Assembly: GCA_020073145.1 (NCBI GenBank)
Contig: JAIQFS010000010.1
Location: forward strand, 1 to 64,000
Length of the DNA stretch: 64,000 bases
Source: Terriglobia bacterium
GTDB lineage: Bacteria > Acidobacteriota > Terriglobia > Bryobacterales > Bryobacteraceae
Reading direction: 5' to 3'
The translations under genes and the position numbers were made by a program. Shown one piece after another: positions 55,082 to 62,505 of this stretch (positions are counted from its first letter, which is position 1; the number at the start of each line of letters is the position of its first letter). The notes beneath the pieces are model-generated. The model did no database searches and was not told the origin of the DNA. It was given only the letters and a program-made list of their open reading frames with translations.

Positions 55082-55900
55082 TTACGGGTTCACCCGCGGA
55101 TGCTTGCGCAACGGTCCATACAGCAGCTCTTCGACGAACTCCACGCACTTGAATTCCAGAAGCTGTGCATTCTTCTCCACGTGGCGATAGAGCGGCATGC
55201 TGATCTTCCACGGCCGCGAAAAGGTCTTGGAGTCCTCAATGGTGGCTTCGTACATCAACGTGTCGGCGCTGCGGGGCGTGTAGCGCTCCACCACGTGGAG
55301 GGCATCGCTATGGAAATCGCCGGCGCGGTCGAACCAGGTGTCCTCGTTGAAGCCGGTCGCGTCCACCACCAGCGTGTCGCCTTCCCAATGCCCGTTGGAC
55401 CACCCCATCCAGCTGTCGGCCGGAGGCTTGGTGGGTTTGTCCATGTTGATCACGCGGACTCCGCCGGCGTATTCGTAGCTGAACATGATGTTCTTCGAGC
55501 CTTGCACGATCTGAAAGGGATACGGCATATAAGTGGCGCGCGGCACGCCCGGCAGGTAACACTTGACCTCAGGATCCAGCTTCAGCCGGTCGGCAAAGTT
55601 CTGCTTCCTCTTCTCCAAGGCGGCCGGTAGGTAGGGGATGACATCACCCTCGACCACGCCGATCCCGGGAGGAATGGCATCTTCCGCACCCAGCGCCGGC
55701 AGACGGCCCATGCCCGCGGCATGCCCGACCAGATCCCAGTTGGCGGTATTGAGGGCCTGCCAGATGCCGTTGAGATTCGGGTGGCCTTCCCCCGCGCGCG
55801 GTGCGCGGTAGGCGGGCGCTTGCGCCGCGGCCGGCAGCACGGCCAGCACCAACGCGGCAGCCAAGCCTGCCATCTTCCAGCTTTTCATTCCATTTCGCAT
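55082..55900 (-). CDS. Secreted GHWEGDTLVV-family protein, divergent paralogue 5
   Basis: 272 residues from ATG 55900 (or 55888) with a signal peptide (ends LPAAAQ). It is the shortest member: GEGHPNLNGIWQALNTANW, YMPYPFQIVQGSKNIMFSYEY, GWSNGHWEGDTLVVDATGFNEDTWFD, LHVVERYTPRSADTLMYEATIED and FKCVEFVEELLYG, lacking the FEYACHEGNYA end. It heads the operon; a TTGACA-N17-TAATCT promoter lies about 90 bases upstream. The open frame further upstream to 56254 is probably non-coding. Confidence 0.78.
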   Translation of the reverse strand: MRNGMKSWKMAGLAAALVLAVLPAAAQAPAYRAPRAGEGHPNLNGIWQALNTANWDLVGHAAGMGRLPALGAEDAIPPGIGVVEGDVIPYLPAALEKRKQNFADRLKLDPEVKCYLPGVPRATYMPYPFQIVQGSKNIMFSYEYAGGVRVINMDKPTKPPADSWMGWSNGHWEGDTLVVDATGFNEDTWFDRAGDFHSDALHVVERYTPRSADTLMYEATIEDSKTFSRPWKISMPLYRHVEKNAQLLEFKCVEFVEELLYGPLRKHPRVNP

Positions 55901-55991
55901 CGGATTCGAACCCTCCAGCCCTCTGCCAGCGTGCCTTTTCCCCGGGCCGCACTCCCCGAGACGCCATTCAGGACCCAGTAGATCGGTTAAC

Positions 55992-56020
55992 AGATTACAT
56001 TTAAACGGTTTTGATGTCAA
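55992..56020 (-). promoter_or_regulatory. Promoter of the seven-gene GHWEGDTLVV operon
   Basis: On the minus strand TTGACA (56020-56015), a 17-base spacer and TAATCT (55997-55992), preceded by TG. The predicted leader is about 85 bases. The facing promoter at 56221 has the same TGTAATCT block and the same spacing. Confidence 0.6.
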
Positions 56021-56220
56021 GGAAGGGGTGGCTCCGGGTGTGATGGCAAACCGCTTGTGGGAAGACCGGGAGGGTGCGGGTTTCGCCATTCCAACTGAAG
56101 CAAAAGAGCGCTCCGTCCCATCCGTCGCTCGCAGGCTCCGGTGAGCCAGACTGTAGAACGAGAGCAACTGCCGAAGGGTCCCACAAGTATCGAGATCACA
56201 TTGCCTCTGGTCCACTCCTC

Positions 56221-56249
56221 TTGACGAATGAGAACGGAGCCTGTAATCT
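56221..56249 (+). promoter_or_regulatory. Promoter of the carboxypeptidase-regulatory-like gene pair
   Basis: TTGACG (56221-56226), 17 bases, TAATCT (56244-56249), with TG directly before the hexamer. The leader to the start near 56320 is about 65 bases. Confidence 0.55.
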
Positions 56250-56319
56250 CTCAATTAATTAGAAGCATAGTTAGAATCCTTGGATTTCGACTGTATCCCT
56301 GGGTCGATGGAAGGCTGTG

Positions 56320-57897
56320 ATGGGCCTGAACTCAATGTCTCGGTTGTCGATAGCCGGATTCTGGATCGCGCTGAACCTCTCCGCTCAGCCCGCTCCCGTG
56401 AAGGTCAGCGGCTCGGTGGTGAACTCGTCGGGCGGCGCCTTGCGCGGAGTTCGCCTCTCCCTCGTTGGGGCAGATCCTAGTCACTTTGAGCCGCCCGCCG
56501 CCGTCACGGAGACGCGCGCCGACGGGACCTTCGTTTTCGAGACGGTTCGGCCGGGCCGGTACCTATTGGAAAAATTGAAAGTCGGATTTGTCTCGGGTTA
56601 CTTCGGTGACGAGCAGGGACGGGACGCCATCGTCCTCCAGGTTCGGCCTGGGGCCGAGATTGCCAACCTGCGCGTCTCCATGGAGGCACTGGCGGAGGCG
56701 GCTTCGGTCTCAGGCCGGGTCACGGACACGAACGGCGTGCCGATTCCGCGACTGTCTGTCCAGCTATTGAAAGACGACTTTTCTCCAGAGGGCGAACAGC
56801 GCAGGTCCTTGGTGAATGGAGCGTCGGCATCCACGGACACCGAAGGATTGTTCCGGCTCGGCGGGATTCCGGCCGGAACGTATTATCTTTCGGCAAAACC
56901 GATTACCCCCTACATGCAACCGGTGACTTCGGAAACCTGGATCGGGGCCTACTACGGAGGCACGTCTCAGATCGAGGACGCTCGACGGATTTCGATAAGC
57001 GCCGGCGAGAACGTGCAGGGTCTGGATCTGCAACTGGTTCGGACTCCCTTGGTCCCTGTCGAAGGCCGGCTCTTGGGCGCTCGTTCCGTGACGACTCTGC
57101 GGATCAACGCGCTGAATGGGGACATCTCCTCGTGGCAAGGTTCGGCGAAAACGGCCGACGATGGTTCGTTCCGTCTGATGACTCCGCCCGGCAGTTACAT
57201 ACTCAGTGCGTTCGAGGAGGTTAGCGGGAAAATCGTCATCGCCGTTCCTCCCGGAGGCATTACCGGCGTCAGCGTTCCAGTTCAGCCGGTCCGGCCGCTC
57301 TCGGGACGGGTGAGTACGGAAGATGCCCGTATCGCGGGGATCAGCTTTTCTCTGCAGTCCGCTCCACCCGGCGCCACCAAGAAGAATTCCGGGATTCTCG
57401 ATTCCGCGAATACGTTTTCGATTCCTGGCGTGGGGGCGTGGACCTATTCCCTGATTCCGAACGACTTTCCCGATGGGTGGTACATGGAGAGCGCGCGCCT
57501 GGGAAGCCGGGATGTGCTCGAAAACGGCGTGGATGGCGCTTCGCTTTCTGGAAAAGAATCGCTGGTGGTCACGGTCAAACGCGCGGACAACGAGCTTGCG
57601 GGAACGGTGTTCAGCAATTCACAAGAACCGTTGGCTGGAGCCACGGTAACCATGATTCCCGATTCGCCGCGGCCGCGCCAGCTCTACCTTTACCAGCGGG
57701 TGAGCACCGATCCCAAGGGCCGGTTCGTCTTTGAGAATCTGGCTCCCGGAGCGTACCGCATTCACGCCTGGCAGAGCTTGCCTCGATTCGCCGAGCGCAA
57801 TGAGGAATTCATCGGACCCTACCGGGCTCGTGGAACGCGCGTCGAGGTGGTAAATGGCAGGAAGCAGGACGTCCGCTTGAAGGTGACACCTCGATGA
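56320..57897 (+). CDS. Secreted protein of carboxypeptidase-regulatory-like repeats, A
   Basis: About 525 residues with a signal peptide (SIAGFWIALNLSAQ). It has at least three beta-sandwich repeats of the carboxypeptidase regulatory-like type: VSGSVVNSSGGALRGVRLSL..GTFVFETVRPGRYLL, VSGRVTDTNGVPIPRLSVQLL..GLFRLGGIPAGTYYLSA, and AGTVFSNSQEPLAGATVTMI..GRFVFENLAPGAYRIHAW. Such proteins are numerous in Acidobacteriota and may bind polymers or form cell-surface filaments; no activity is known. The start could be GTG 56317, ATG 56320 or ATG 56335. It overlaps the next gene by four bases. Confidence 0.8.
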   Translation: MGLNSMSRLSIAGFWIALNLSAQPAPVKVSGSVVNSSGGALRGVRLSLVGADPSHFEPPAAVTETRADGTFVFETVRPGRYLLEKLKVGFVSGYFGDEQGRDAIVLQVRPGAEIANLRVSMEALAEAASVSGRVTDTNGVPIPRLSVQLLKDDFSPEGEQRRSLVNGASASTDTEGLFRLGGIPAGTYYLSAKPITPYMQPVTSETWIGAYYGGTSQIEDARRISISAGENVQGLDLQLVRTPLVPVEGRLLGARSVTTLRINALNGDISSWQGSAKTADDGSFRLMTPPGSYILSAFEEVSGKIVIAVPPGGITGVSVPVQPVRPLSGRVSTEDARIAGISFSLQSAPPGATKKNSGILDSANTFSIPGVGAWTYSLIPNDFPDGWYMESARLGSRDVLENGVDGASLSGKESLVVTVKRADNELAGTVFSNSQEPLAGATVTMIPDSPRPRQLYLYQRVSTDPKGRFVFENLAPGAYRIHAWQSLPRFAERNEEFIGPYRARGTRVEVVNGRKQDVRLKVTPR

Positions 57898-59483
57898 ATG
57901 CGTCGCTCCACTTCACCCTGATTCTGTTCCTGGGCAGCGGGCTCCTGAACGCACAGGCACCTCCGGACGATGGCATCGTGGCGGGAATCGTTACCGATCC
58001 TAGCGGGCAGCCTCTTCCGCAAGCAACGGTCACCTTAATGGGGGAAGCCACGCCAGGAAGGTCTCCGATGTCAATGCAGTCGGACCCGCAGGGACACTTC
58101 CAGTTCGAAAAGGTTGCGCCCGGGGGGTATCGACTCACCGGCCAGCGAGCCGGCTATGTGCGGACCCAGTCATGGCGCACACCCGGCGGCGGGGAAGCCG
58201 CCAGCCTTCAGGTCAGCACGAATCGGCCGGTCACGGGTCTCCGAATCGTTCTGATCCGCGCAGCCAGCGTGTCGGGCCGAGTGGTCGATGAATTTGGCGA
58301 TCCGCGGACCGCACTGGTTTCGATCATCATGAAGGCGAACCGATATGGCCGCACGGAGCTTCGCAGAATGGGTAGCGTGCGGTCGGATGACCATGGGGAG
58401 TTCCTGATCGCCGATGCGCCACCCGGGAAATATTATGTCCTGGTGGCGCCGGGTGAACAGGCGGGTACCGCCAGGACGGAAATGTACCTTTCGACGTTCT
58501 TAGGAAACACCACTACGCTGGAGCAGGCCGCTACCGTTGATTTGGATCCGGGCTCGCCGGTCGAGGGACTCACGATCAAGTTGGTGAAGAGTGCTGTGAC
58601 CACCGTACACGGGAAAATGAGAGATGCGCGACTGGGCCAGATGGTGTCGCTGTCGCCCATCGGTCCTCTTGGGGACATCAGCGGCTGGACGGCGCAGACG
58701 CAAAGCGATGGTTCCTTTGTCATCAGTGCGCCACCCGGAGACTATCATTTGGCTGCTGGTCTCCGGATAGGCAATGACTTCCGCGGCTGGATGGACTATC
58801 GAGTGGACCCTGCCGACCATCGGTCCATCGAACTTGCGTTGGATCCTCCGTTCGCGATGAAAGCGCGCGTGGTGTTGGAGAAAGAAAGCCCGAATGAAGA
58901 TCCGCAGCCGCCGGAATTCCCGGCGGTTCGGGTGACCTTGACGCCTCCGGACTTTCCGTTCGCTCGCGTGGCGGCGCGATCCAATGCGAAAGGTGAGATC
59001 GAGTTCCCAAGGCTGCTTCGCACGAAGTATCGGATGGATATTTCCGGGCTGCCGGACGGCGTCTATTTCGCCGGCGTGCGCCCGAATCCGGGGGCGGACA
59101 TCTCGGATGCGCTGGATCTGACCGCCGGCGCGCCAGCCGCGGCGGTTCCAGTGATCGTCCGGGATTCCCCGGGAGCTCTTGCCGGCCGCGTCACCGCCGA
59201 TGACAAACCTTATCCGGCGGCTGTGGTCACGTTGCTTCCGGAACCGGAAAGGCCGGATCAATCGTATTTCTATCGGCGGGTGATCGCCGATGACCACGGG
59301 CAATTCACAATTCCGAACCTGGCTCCAGGGGACTACGTTGCGTACGCCTGGGACGATCTGCCTGCAGATGGAGAAACCGACTCAGAGATCCAGAAACGGT
59401 ATCGGGATCAGGCCTCCCCGATCTCGATCAGGAAGAATTCTTCCTCAAGTGTGACGCTTCCGTTGATTCATTCTGGCGAATAA
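57894..59483 (+). CDS. Secreted protein of carboxypeptidase-regulatory-like repeats, B
   Basis: 529 residues, signal peptide (ends SGLLNAQA). It is a paralogue of the preceding protein with the same repeat order: VAGIVTDPSGQPLPQATVTLM..GHFQFEKVAPGGYRLTG, VSGRVVDEFGDPRTALVSII..GEFLIADAPPGKYYVLV, and AGRVTADDKPYPAAVVTLL..GQFTIPNLAPGDYVAYAW. The start overlaps gene A (ATGA), so the pair is coupled. The last 256 bases recur almost unchanged at 62155-62410. Confidence 0.82.
   Translation: MNASLHFTLILFLGSGLLNAQAPPDDGIVAGIVTDPSGQPLPQATVTLMGEATPGRSPMSMQSDPQGHFQFEKVAPGGYRLTGQRAGYVRTQSWRTPGGGEAASLQVSTNRPVTGLRIVLIRAASVSGRVVDEFGDPRTALVSIIMKANRYGRTELRRMGSVRSDDHGEFLIADAPPGKYYVLVAPGEQAGTARTEMYLSTFLGNTTTLEQAATVDLDPGSPVEGLTIKLVKSAVTTVHGKMRDARLGQMVSLSPIGPLGDISGWTAQTQSDGSFVISAPPGDYHLAAGLRIGNDFRGWMDYRVDPADHRSIELALDPPFAMKARVVLEKESPNEDPQPPEFPAVRVTLTPPDFPFARVAARSNAKGEIEFPRLLRTKYRMDISGLPDGVYFAGVRPNPGADISDALDLTAGAPAAAVPVIVRDSPGALAGRVTADDKPYPAAVVTLLPEPERPDQSYFYRRVIADDHGQFTIPNLAPGDYVAYAWDDLPADGETDSEIQKRYRDQASPISIRKNSSSSVTLPLIHSGE
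59228..59483 (+). repeat. Direct repeat, left copy (3' end of regulatory-like gene B)
   Basis: Matches 62155-62410 without any gap at an offset of 2927 bases, with about 11 differences by eye (roughly 96% identity). Weaker similarity continues about 35 bases past the stop codon. With the right copy it brackets the propeller/cysteine-rich/MauE cassette. Confidence 0.9.
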
Positions 59484-59823
59484 CCTAGGCGAACCTTCGA
59501 TATCAGGCGGCGGGATTCGCGCGGTCATCCGCGGCCCCGGGTGATCACGGTCAACGTAACGGTTCTTACCCGAAGGTGATCGCGGAGCCTCAAGCGGGAG
59601 CGGAAGCTAAGGCGCGTCGGAACCATCGGAGTGACCACTCACCGCGTGTCAACGGCGATGTAACGCCAATGCTATCGCCCTCGTTCACCATACGGCCATC
59701 AATGGTGCACGACGGCGGGTATCCAGCACCACCGGTAGGGAATTTGCAAGTGGCGGGCGCGGCGCCCTCCAACCCCACGGAGGCCGGATGCTAGAATAGT
59801 TCGCTGGCCGCCACGGCGAGCAC
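59484..59823. other. Intergenic stretch at the left edge of the cassette, no gene seen
   Basis: 340 bases between the end of regulatory-like gene B and the convergent MauE-like gene. The short ORFs on either strand show no recognisable family, signal peptide or ribosome site. No strong terminator is visible here, in contrast to the one behind the right repeat copy. Confidence 0.5.
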
Positions 59824-60348
59824 CTATTCAGACGCCCGCCTCAACGCTCCAACTCGCACGTGCGCTTGGCGTAAATCGGCCAGAGCAACACCTAAAATTA
59901 TCAAAACGGCTCCGAGCGACAATATCACTGCCACGTATCTGTTCGGTAGTGCCCGCACACTTGGGAGAAGGAAACACACGAATGATATATTCCGGACCCA
60001 GAGTTGCCATCCAATTCGGTCGTTTCCCCCAAACAGTTTGCAACCGCATTTAGCATTCGCATGCCCACGCATCACGGCCAATAGACCGGCAAGAGAGAAG
60101 GCAAACAGCATTCCGACCGCCATCACACCACTGAGTCGTGGAAGCCAACCGAGAATAAGCGCGCCTCCGAGGACGCATTCCGCAGACACCACTATCGCCG
60201 CCACGATGCTACTCGCCGCACGACGACCGACCAGCCCATAGCCGCGGACGGCCAGACAAAAGCCGCCGAAATCCACAGCCTTAAATAGACCGCTGCTCAG
60301 CAACAACAGTCCCACGAGCATCCGCACCGCCACCACCACGTCCATCAT
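59824..60348 (-). CDS. MauE-family redox-associated membrane protein of the cassette
   Basis: 174 residues with four to five hydrophobic helices: VRMLVGLLLLSSGLFKAVDF first, then ECVLGGALILGWLPRLSGVM, and a CGC pair in HANAKCGCKLFGG. This is the MauE layout. MauE is needed for folding the disulfide-rich light chain of methylamine dehydrogenase, and here the gene begins 2 bases after the stop of an 18-cysteine protein. ATG 60348 is used (GAGG is just upstream); TTG 60360 is possible. G+C is lower than in neighbouring genes. Confidence 0.82.
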   Translation of the reverse strand: MMDVVVAVRMLVGLLLLSSGLFKAVDFGGFCLAVRGYGLVGRRAASSIVAAIVVSAECVLGGALILGWLPRLSGVMAVGMLFAFSLAGLLAVMRGHANAKCGCKLFGGNDRIGWQLWVRNISFVCFLLPSVRALPNRYVAVILSLGAVLIILGVALADLRQAHVRVGALRRASE

Positions 60349-60350
60349 CC

Positions 60351-60718
60351 TCAAATGCAATTACCACCGCAGCAATAGGAATCAGCACAACACAGGTTCC
60401 TATAAAAGTACTCAATAACGCCACAGCAATAGCCCGCGCACGTTATTTGAAACACATCACAACACGAACAGCCTAGTACACAGAACTGACAGGAGCCCGT
60501 GCCTTGAGCATAGCAAGCCGGCGCGTTGAAATCGTCTGCAGCAAAAAACCCAGCATAGCCGTCGCAATTGGGCGTGTCGTAGTTTGGCAATCAATGTAAA
60601 CGTTAAAGCAGCATTGCGCTTTGGCTACTCTAGGTACCAGAAAAACCGCAAGCCAGAACCTTTCGATCAGGTCTTTAAACTTTCGCCGTGTCATCTGATC
60701 GATCAGAAATTTTTTCAT
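60351..60718 (-). pseudogene. Exported cysteine-rich small protein, split by a one-base frameshift
   Basis: From ATG 60718 the frame gives MKKFLIDQMTRRKFKDLIER, a hydrophobic run and AKAQ, a Tat- or Sec-like leader, then CCFNVYIDC. It then runs out of family-like sequence, while the next frame (from TTG 60590) continues PNYDTPNCDGYAG and the cysteine-rich body to a stop at 60351. Adding one C to the CC at 60586-60587 joins them into about 122 residues. The mature part would have 18 cysteines (five CC pairs among them), no tryptophan, no histidine and almost no lysine. The MauE-like gene follows at once. This may be a true mutation, a programmed shift or a sequencing error. Confidence 0.6.
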
Positions 60719-60750
60719 GATGATTGCACCTAACGCGTTCGGAAAAGACC

Positions 60751-61737
60751 CTAGCCCTGATACCAAGAGACAGAACCGTCCGCAAGGGCGACGCCCACCT
60801 CTCCAGGCAGCAGAAACAATTTCAGCGCCGGCACTCGAGAAGCAAGTTGCAGAGACTTCCAGAGGGATCCGACCCCGGTGTTGCTGAGCTTGAAGATTGG
60901 CACCGCAGACGGAGCCGCCGGTACTACGAGGCCATAGAGAGACCCCGCCCCATCCGCGCCGGTCGCCACAATGACCCCGGCGTGGCCCATTGCGGGATTT
61001 GCAGCACGATTCTGATAGAACGCGACCGCTGATTTTATGGCGGAAACAGTGATGTCATGCTCCGCCACGGCCCCTGATGACAGATTGACTGTCGTGATCC
61101 TGCTTCCGTCGATCCGGGTCAACGTGAGCGTATCTTTCGACAGGAGGTCTACGTTCGGGAGAACAGTCCAGGGCTGGATCGCGTTCGTGGGGAAGCCCTG
61201 TGTCAGAGAGCCACTTAGGCGCCAGACGTCGACGGATGCCGAATCCAAGCGTACGAACGTAGAGTCGCCAGCGAACAAGAGAGATCCTTTGAATCCAGCG
61301 CCCAAAGACTGCAGCACCGCGATAGAACCGGTTTGGTCCAACTGAAGTAGGCAGTTAGGATGGTCGAGGCCAGAAGAATCGACGAAGGTAACCGCCGTGA
61401 GGAGGACATTGCCGTTCTGAATTCCGATCCTCAGATATTTTGCGGCCGGGAGACCGCAACTCCACAATGGTCTGCCGTCGGTGTTCGTAACGGTAAAGCC
61501 CCATGACCGGCTAGCGAGAGAGGATCCGGTGGATCGGGTGGAATAGAGGCAGTAGACCAAGTTGCCCCACGTAACAACATCCTGCACCTGTGCCCTCTGG
61601 CCGTCAGTGCTAAGGCCGGTGAGCTGAGATGTTCGGGAAACGGCGAGCGCAGCGGTCTGAGCGTTAGCACCGGATGCCGACAGTATCTCGCTAGCGACGA
61701 TACCCGCGGCGCCGGACACAAACCTACGACGTTTCAT
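60751..61737 (-). CDS. Tat-exported propeller-like protein
   Basis: 328 residues from ATG 61737 with GGAGG upstream. The N-terminus MKRRRFVSGAAGIVASEI..SGANAQ is a twin-arginine signal. The mature part is made of short beta repeats (AQVQDVVTWGNLVYCLYS, YLRIGIQNGNVLLTAVTF, LLFAGDSTFVRLDSASVDVW, VALADGSVSWYQG) suggesting a six- or seven-bladed propeller. No catalytic motif is seen. It heads the three-gene operon with the cysteine-rich protein (32 bases on) and MauE. Position matches the heavy-chain slot of methylamine-dehydrogenase loci, but direct homology is not evident. Confidence 0.7.
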   Translation of the reverse strand: MKRRRFVSGAAGIVASEILSASGANAQTAALAVSRTSQLTGLSTDGQRAQVQDVVTWGNLVYCLYSTRSTGSSLASRSWGFTVTNTDGRPLWSCGLPAAKYLRIGIQNGNVLLTAVTFVDSSGLDHPNCLLQLDQTGSIAVLQSLGAGFKGSLLFAGDSTFVRLDSASVDVWRLSGSLTQGFPTNAIQPWTVLPNVDLLSKDTLTLTRIDGSRITTVNLSSGAVAEHDITVSAIKSAVAFYQNRAANPAMGHAGVIVATGADGAGSLYGLVVPAAPSAVPIFKLSNTGVGSLWKSLQLASRVPALKLFLLPGEVGVALADGSVSWYQG

Positions 61738-61794
61738 AAGGCTGATTCCTCCAACTCGGCGTTCGCAGAATGCGAAGACAGGCCGATAGGCCTT

Positions 61795-61823
61795 CCTATA
61801 CGCCGGTAGAATATCCAAGTCAA
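61795..61823 (-). promoter_or_regulatory. Promoter of the propeller/cysteine-rich/MauE operon
   Basis: Minus strand: TTGACT (61823-61818), 17-base spacer, TATAGG (61800-61795). The leader to ATG 61737 would be about 50 bases. Confidence 0.5.
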
Positions 61824-62152
61824 GCATATTCTAATTTTCCTATGTATGTATAGATACGCCTCCACTGGTGAAAGGGGTAGGCGCCAGTGAGCCAAAAACA
61901 GTCAGGTGGGGTTTAGCCGGGATTTCCAATTCGCCCTTCTTCGATTGGTCGGGTATGTCCCCGCCCCGGCTTTCGACGAAATTGGATCTGGAGAATTCTG
62001 GCGCACTCAATTGCGATGCAAATCGACGCCGGCCGAGCTTCGTCCTGGCCCTGCGGAAGACCACCAGGTCCGTGGGCGACAAGAGAACCACGGAAAGTCC
62101 CGACAGCCAACCGCAGCGTCGCAGTCGTTGTTTGAAAGAACTGATGACAGCG
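61824..62152. other. Right edge of the cassette, no convincing gene
   Basis: About 330 bases between the operon promoter and the right repeat copy. ORFs exist on both strands (plus 61868 onward, minus 62157-61840), but neither has a family, signal peptide or ribosome site, and both merely run into the repeat. Confidence 0.45.
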
Positions 62153-62154
62153 AC

Positions 62155-62410
62155 CACGTTGGTTCCGGAACCGGAAAGGCCGGATCAATCGTATTTCTAT
62201 CGGCGGGTGATTGCTGACGACAACGGGCAATTCACGATTCCGAACCTGGCTCCAGGGGACTACGTTGCGTACGCCTGGGACGATCTGCCTGCAGATGGAG
62301 AAACCGACTCAGAGATCCAGAAACGATATCGGGATCAGGCCTCCCCGATCTCGATCAAGAAGAATTCCACCTCAAGTGTGACGCTGCCGTTGATTCATTC
62401 TGGCGAATAA
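62155..62410 (+). repeat. Direct repeat, right copy (orphan 3' end of a regulatory-like gene)
   Basis: Encodes EPERPDQSYFYRRVIADDN to VTLPLIHSGE and a stop, the last ~83 residues of regulatory-like gene B, with only a few amino-acid changes (H to N, R to K, S to T). It has no domain start of its own, so it is a pseudogene fragment. An intrinsic terminator follows it. Confidence 0.9.
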
Positions 62411-62430
62411 CCGAAGCGAAACCTCGACAC

Positions 62431-62486
62431 CAGCCGCTGGGATGCACAACAAGCGCGCATCCCTTCTGGAGCCGGCTGATTTTTTT
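62431..62486 (+). terminator. Intrinsic terminator behind the right repeat copy
   Basis: An inner stem GGGATGC/GCATCCC (62439-62445 and 62457-62463) and an outer CAGCCG/CGGCTG pair are followed by seven T residues (62480-62486). It would end transcription of a regulatory-like gene reading rightward. Confidence 0.65.
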
Positions 62487-62505
62487 GAGGGGGGACTACC
62501 AGGAA

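Larger units (their letters stand above)
55901..56316. other. Divergent intergenic region, no gene seen
   Basis: This stretch of 416 bases separates the minus-strand operon from the plus-strand regulatory-like-domain pair. Besides the two facing promoters (55992-56020 and 56221-56249) it holds about 200 bases (56021-56220) without a convincing ORF, repeat or RNA fold. It is therefore the likely place for shared regulatory sites. Confidence 0.5.

Noticed and set aside
55900-55920. GGTTCGAATCC on the minus strand, identical to a tRNA T-loop core
   Set aside because: The flanking bases do not form the five-base T stem and no anticodon or acceptor stem can be built. It is the leader of paralogue 5.
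61868-62154. N-terminal part of the plus-strand ORF that ends in the right repeat copy
   Set aside because: It does not resemble the regulatory-like repeats and has no signal peptide; only the part from about 62155 onward is real homology.
61840-62157. Minus-strand ORF of 105 codons
   Set aside because: Starts inside the right repeat copy and has no recognisable motif; probably chance.
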